A stretch of DNA of 25,503 bases. Origin: Actinomortierella ambigua. Taxonomy: Eukaryota > Mortierellomycota > Mortierellomycetes > Mortierellales > Mortierellaceae. Made by a program: the position numbers and the translations under genes. Within the stretch, counting starts at the first letter, position 1. The number at the start of each line of letters is the position of its first letter. Of the stretch, positions 20,801 through 25,503 are shown in pieces. The DNA lies in contig JAAAJB010000501.1 in the NCBI GenBank assembly GCA_016098155.1, forward strand, positions 998 to 26,500. Reading direction: 5' to 3'. The notes under the pieces are model-generated. The model saw only the letters and a list, made by a program, of their open reading frames with translations, was not told where the DNA came from and did not search any database.

Positions 20801-22158
20801 GCCATCAAGACACCGGATCAAGACACCCTCATCGTTTTGGGCTACATGGATCACTTGCTTACCAAAGAGCAGCTTGTAGGCCGGGATCTTGGACATGAGA
20901 ATCTCGTACAGGGCTGGGCGAAGGATGTTGAGAGGATAGTAGCCATATCTGAACAGTTGTCAAGCGCAAGGGGAGGGGGGAGAGAGAGAATGAAATGAGT
21001 CGTGAGAAAGCGCGCAAGTTGTGGAGCAAGAGAATCTGGTAGAGAGCAAAAGAGAAGGGGGGGGGGGCGCATTGTCACAGAGAAAGAGAGAGAGGAGTGC
21101 ATGTGTGAGAATGCAACTTGTTAGAAAAAGGTAGTACAGTCGAGTACAAGATTGGTCGGGAAGTGAGCGCGAACAGGAGCATGCAACCGTGCTTATCAAT
21201 GGGTTCTCTTTATGGCCCTGTGTTCAAACATGCTACGACGAACAGGTTTGAACGAACGAGGCAGTGTGGTGTGTCCAATTGTTCTTTCGCATGTATCTGC
21301 AGAGGGCGTCGAGAACACAACATTTTTGCGCCGAACAATTAAACTATGATGGATAAGAGAGTGAGACCGATACTGCTGAGGTGGGGAGCTTTAGGGAGGG
21401 AGGGACCCAAAACAAGGGTAAGTGAGAGGGATGGAAAGAAAGGGACAGAAGTTCCTCTACCTTTCCTTGGTGAACTGCACGTCAATTCTGCAGATGCGAT
21501 GCAAGTGTTCGTCCATCAACGTGACGCCCTGCATAGGAAGCGCGTTCCGAGAGATGTCATCGATGATGCCCAGCTAGAGTAAGAAGAAGCAAAGGTTCCC
21601 AATAAGAGCGTGATGTTTCACGATGGAAGGTGTCAATGTATAAGTAATTAGCCTCGAATTATGTTAGGAATGTGCAAAAGAAAAATGGAGGATGTAAAAT
21701 AGAAGTAAGACAACATAGGGTAGTCAATTGCCGAGGCTGTTTGTGTTGTTTGTTGTTTTCGTAAAAACTGATTGACTAGGTCCAAGCCAGTTAACCACTC
21801 TTAACATCCTTTTGCTCTCGGCCCCTCCTCCACTCCTTTCCCCTTTGTGTATGTTTGTATGTGCATTTGTGTGTGCGTGCGTGAATGTGTTGTTGTGTTT
21901 GCTATCGCTGATTGTAATGTTGTTGTTTGTTGTTGCTGTTGTTGTTGATGTGGCCGCTGATGTTCGTGCGGTTGAAGTTACCTGCTCCATAGCCATCATT
22001 ATAGAGGGACCGAGGTTCATGACGGCACCCAGAGGACGGATTTCGTTGCCGGATTCGAGGATGGTGTAGTCGATGCCTGCACGCTCGAGCATCACGCCGA
22101 GGCTCAAGCCAGCAATGCCTCCACCAATCACCAGCACTCGGAACTTTGGCGGCGCCAT
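17829..22158 (-). CDS. FAD-dependent (group A) monooxygenase with long disordered C-terminal tail
   Basis: Four exons on the minus strand: 22158-21982, 21573-21461, 20948-19769, 19658-17829, giving 1099 codons plus stop, all phases closing. Catalytic part, residues 1 to about 534: Rossmann FAD motif VLVIGGGIAGLSLG (about 8-21) ending in the acidic ILES, the DG motif VVGADGGESLVREL (about 154-167), and the GD motif VLVGDSCHRM (about 416-425) for FAD and NAD(P)H binding. It ends in the stretch ERPQLTFLKPLSDHG that I associate with the end of related Mortierella monooxygenases. Such enzymes hydroxylate or epoxidise aromatic or lipid-like substrates; the substrate here is unknown. Two oddities: a Gly/Ser-rich insert at about 253-354 between the DG and GD motifs, and a tail of roughly 565 residues (Ser, Pro, His-rich, with an uninterrupted polyproline run near 670-685) beyond the usual end. 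The tail ends in NKRLPPAPLVRALSD. No membrane segment was evident. The tail joins the catalytic part through a 110-nt intron in phase 0. Confidence 0.82.
20949..21460 (-). other. Monooxygenase intron 2 (512 nt)
   Basis: The intron carries long pyrimidine tracts on the sense strand, including a C11 run (plus-strand G-run 21057-21067) about 110 nt before the acceptor. The exons on each side join in phase, and I see no extra exon. Confidence 0.6.
21574..21981 (-). other. Monooxygenase intron 1 (408 nt)
   Basis: Sense-strand CAA/CAACAA-type repeats and ACA-rich sequence (plus 21840-21955) fill the donor half. The exon frame runs open into the intron for about 85 codons, but the encoded Thr/Asn-rich sequence is unlike any flavoprotein, and the spliced join restores the expected second FAD-domain strand. 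Confidence 0.6.
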
Positions 22159-22183
22159 TCAAGAGATCTTAATGGAAGGCGCT

Positions 22184-22195
22184 GGGGGGGGGGGG
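22184..22195 (-). repeat. C12 homopolymer in the monooxygenase 5' leader
   Basis: Twelve consecutive G on the plus strand (C12 on the sense strand) lie 26-37 bases before the start codon. Confidence 0.9.
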
Positions 22196-23591
22196 CGGCT
22201 TCTTGGTGGAGCAGTGTGGCGATGTTCTGGAACAAGTTAAAAAAAATGAGCAGTGGGTGGAGAGAGTGATGTGGAGGAAGCGAGAGGGAAGTGAAGGAAA
22301 ATGATAGAGGCAGATGATTATTCTCTTGCCGAAAGGTGGGAAACGAGGAGGACGAGAGGAAACAGACAGCGTGGACGTGAGGAAGGGGAGAGGGATGTGG
22401 TGAGGTGTCAGTAACGACTGTCGGAGGATGGCCAAGTGGGGTTGTTACTTCAGTGATATGAGAAGCATGGGGGCAAGTGCGAGAAGTGGGAATGGGGAAA
22501 TGCTCAAGAAAGAATTTACTATCTAATAAGAGGACTATGTACAAAAGAAGAAGGTTTGGCTCGTGGGTCCACACGAGCTGTGTAATGGAATGGAAGGATG
22601 GATGGGTATGAAGGAATGAGAAGAAGGACAAGGAGAATGAAGATGATGAGTGAGCGAGAGAAAGACCTCGACTTGAAGGAGAGAGAGAGAGAGAGACAAA
22701 GAAAGCAAAGAGTGAGAGCATGAAAGAACGAGAGGTCAAAGGATAGAGAAAGAGAGATGTACTCACCAGTGGGTAGCATGCAGCTTGTCTGCACAGAGAC
22801 CAACAAAGGGGAGAGAGCATCGACCAAAACAGCGTCCAAATGAAACCTTCAGGTACACATCGGCAGCCAAACAGAAACAACTCTGATCATCGGTACAAAC
22901 ACCCAACTGCCTTCAGTAATGTGAGTCTATTTCAACATGTACAAACACCTTCTCTCCACATTGCGGCAGTAATGATGCCCTCCGTCCAGAACATGTCGAC
23001 GATGGAAGGAGGAGTAGGTGCATGAAATTACATTAACTCTCTCTTCTTCCCTGCCTTGCTTCCAGCGCCTCGCTTAATCCTCTATTCTCGCCGCCTATCA
23101 AAGATCGCGTGTTGGCAAGTATCTCCTGCTGCTATGTTCGTCCATCCCTCAGGATCCCACCCTGCGGTTCCCTGTTTGTTGTCTTTGTGGGACATTGGAT
23201 ACCGAATGTTATAGAAAGTTTTAGCAAACGAAGGAAGACCACACAATAATATAAAATTGCTGTCCGAGCGGGAGAAAGAGAGCACTCAAGAGGAATGGGC
23301 ACGTTGTTGCTCCCCATATTTTATTTCCTCGTTTTCCTTTCTCAAGCGTCGCGTGATTGAGCTCTCTGAAAGATCCCTCCCCCCATTCCCTTGCTCTCAG
23401 TAGCCGCCGTCAATGCGGTTTTTCAGTCAGGAATGGAGATTGAACATCTTTTTAGCTATCCGTGATTCGTAAGCTGAGCCGACCATTGTGCGTGTGTGGG
23501 GAGGGCGTCGGGGATTGCGAGACACCCGAACCAAAAAACGGAATTTTTGCATGGACACGATGTCTTCTCCTTATCAGGGTATGGAAACAGG

Positions 23592-23610
23592 TTTTTTTTT
23601 TTTTTTTTTT
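23592..23610 (+). repeat. T19 homopolymer
   Basis: Nineteen consecutive T in the right-hand intergenic flank. Confidence 0.9.
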
Positions 23611-25450
23611 GCTTTGCACTTCCCTACATTGCGCCCATTTGGAAGGAGAGATAGCCACAGCAGAATGAGAGAATAAAAGAGAAGTTGTAGCTGCAGCCCC
23701 ATCGATTCCATGTTGCGAGACAACAACATGCACAGCAATGGTGTGACACCCCAAGCAAAATGACTTTAAAAGAACGTGGAGTAAGTGAGATGGCGTCAGC
23801 CACAGTTGCATTTCCACGTCCCCCTCTTCCCTCATTGTTCTTCTTGGCTCTCGTGGCCAGATATCCTGTTTTTTTTCTTCAAGACTAGGCGTTAAAGAAG
23901 AGGTGGGTATTATACGCCAGCATGTGCTAGCCACCTCTCTCTCACATACACTCTCTTTCTGTCTCTGTCTCTCTCTTTCAAGAACACGTGTATTTTGGCC
24001 AGTATCTTGTCCAGTACCCCCAGTGCATGTGCATGATTGCTAGCATGCCTGACATGCATCTCATAAGTGGCTTTTGCTTGCAACTAATGGTATTGCCTCT
24101 TGGTTCGATTAGTATGTACATGTTGATCTATGGTTGTAGGTATGCTGGTGTGCAATATTTTTTATTTGCTCCCCGTCTTCGCATTGTATCTCTTCCCCGC
24201 ATTGCAGTAATACATACTTTCGAATCCTCTACAAAATAAAAAAGAGTTCAAGGGCCGTGGCTCTCGAAGGGAATGTAATACGTTTATTATTTTTTTTCGA
24301 CCGGTTTGTTGCTTCCAGACTTAATTCATGTGTCGGTCGCGCTCTGATCATGTCAAGCGCCGTTTACTGAGCATGGGGCCGATGAGAGCCAATTACACAG
24401 GGCATTCATACCTTATTCAGGATGAGCTCATCCGCTCCTTTTGAGAGGGACCACAACAACCACCATCCATGACTACCTTTAGACCACTAACCTCAATAGC
24501 TGAACAGCGTGAGCCTTGTAGAGGTCTCCAATCCGCACTCTCGCCCGCTACTAGCGATGTAGACACCACTATCAGATAGGGTGACACCGCCTTTTTTTAG
24601 TGCGTGTAACAACCGATAGGAACAATAACAGCATGTCCAAGGCAATTTCTCACTCGCTCGCCCGAAGAAAAAAAAATTCGCGGGTTTGGAGCGGACACAA
24701 AAACAAACGACCTCAAATAGTTTCTGACCATTGCACAATGAACACAAGCGTAGAATGATAAGGAAGAAAAGTCTTGAAGACAAACATCATCGCGCTGGCT
24801 ATAAGCTCCTCCCTTTGGGAACACAACGAGTTTATGCGGACAGCGCCCTTTGTTAGGACCACAATCAATCATGGACGACAAGATCGTTGATGGTCATTGC
24901 TGCTTCTTCAAAATTCCCTACTGCTAGCCCTCCAAGCCCAGTTTGGGGAGGGAGGGGTGGGAACTGTTTCGGCAAAAGCAAGTGTGTCTTGACATTTCAA
25001 TTGTCTTTCCGACACAGAAAAATAGCGACATAACGGCTTATTCTTTTCATCCTTTCCTTGTTATTTGCTTTGCAGCTTTGATGGTATACATTTGTTATCT
25101 ATAATCTCAGTGTGCTTACGTTTCTTTCTAAATTTCTAAAGTTTTGCCTTCTTCCCGAGTTTGTAGCTCTCACGGCGACGCAAGAAAACGAAGATAGGAC
25201 GCTCTTGTGGCAATTTTTCAATGCCGCCCGCTGAGATTATCTTTTTTTGCCAGAAAGCCCTCGGAGACGAGTATTTTTGAGATCTTATCATGCTCATTTC
25301 CACTGCCTTGGGTTCACATCAATCTCAAAATCTTAATCACTTTTTTTTTTATTGAGCTCGTTTCAATTTGGGAAGTAAAAAAATATGGTGTCATCAAGGT
25401 GTTGTAAAAATACATGAACAAAAGACAGGAGAAGAAGAAGAAAAAGTCGT

Positions 25451-25452
<2 letters not shown>

Positions 25453-25503
<51 letters not shown>
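25453..25503 (+). repeat. (AG)n microsatellite running off the window end
   Basis: About 25 uninterrupted AG units end the window; the true length is unknown because the sequence stops inside the repeat. Confidence 0.95.

Larger units (their letters stand above)
22196..25503. other. Right flank without a supportable gene
   Basis: About 3.3 kb. From 22196 to roughly 22850 the minus strand is strongly pyrimidine-rich, probably promoter and 5' UTR of the monooxygenase gene. Beyond that the sequence has mixed composition, becomes visibly AT-richer after about 24000, and contains homopolymer runs and short microsatellites. Open frames up to 160 codons (for example minus 23934-23452) show no family character, no codon bias like the neighbours and no splice-linked continuation that I could find. 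No tRNA box or repeat with termini was seen. Confidence 0.45.

Noticed and set aside
22128..22880. 250-codon minus-strand open frame upstream of the monooxygenase
   Set aside because: Ser/Leu/Pro/Phe-rich translation of the pyrimidine-rich leader, out of frame with the real start.
23790..23888. 32-codon plus-strand frame resembling a signal peptide (MASATVAFPRPPLPS...)
   Set aside because: Too short and isolated; hydrophobicity arises from CT-rich DNA.
23452..23934. 160-codon minus-strand open frame
   Set aside because: No domain, contains a poly-Lys stretch encoded by the T19 run, and no supporting splice sites or promoter.
24093..24235. tRNA-like B-box fragments (GGTTCGATTAG; TTTCGAATCC)
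   Set aside because: Neighbouring bases do not pair into a T-stem, and no A-box, anticodon arm or acceptor stem could be folded around them.
24520..24600. Possible RNA polymerase III gene ending in T7
   Set aside because: No A/B box at the right spacing and no recognisable small RNA sequence.

Overview
The window is eukaryotic and almost certainly from a filamentous fungus. Genes carry many short GT-AG introns, UTRs and introns are pyrimidine-rich, spacing is compact, and the proteins are typical fungal ones. A METTL16-type U6 methyltransferase and a flavoprotein monooxygenase of the kind expanded in Mortierella-like fungi point to an early-diverging lineage, probably Mortierellomycota. That placement is inference from protein character, not from a search.

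Layout, left to right. (1) 70-549, minus: the 5' part of a probable secretory EF-hand protein, cut by the window edge. (2) 1004-3468, plus: METTL16-like RNA m6A methyltransferase, 10 exons, divergent from gene 1 across a 454-bp promoter with a TATA box. (3) 4077-5787, minus: an unidentified helical protein, 5 exons. (4) 5971-8015, plus: ATG22-like vacuolar amino-acid exporter, 4 exons, divergent from gene 3 over a very short promoter. (5) 9034-13569, plus: CRM1/XPO1 exportin, 8 exons, complete, with a 6-nt first coding exon. (6) 14624-17477, plus: ACOT9-like mitochondrial acyl-CoA thioesterase, 3 exons. (7) 17829-22158, minus: FAD-dependent monooxygenase with an internal glycine-rich insert and a roughly 565-residue disordered tail. 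From 22.2 kb to 25.5 kb I see no supportable gene; this part ends in a long GA microsatellite.

The genes do not form a pathway or cluster. They are housekeeping functions (RNA methylation, nuclear export, vacuolar efflux, acyl-CoA hydrolysis) plus one lineage-type oxidoreductase and two poorly characterised proteins. I found no mobile element, tRNA, rRNA, CRISPR array or secondary-metabolite cluster. All exon models below were derived by hand from splice sites, reading phase and family similarity. In every multi-exon gene the phases close exactly. No clear novel system is present; the most unusual items are the monooxygenase architecture, the METTL16 C-terminal domain, the hidden EF-hand gene and a possible GC-AG intron.
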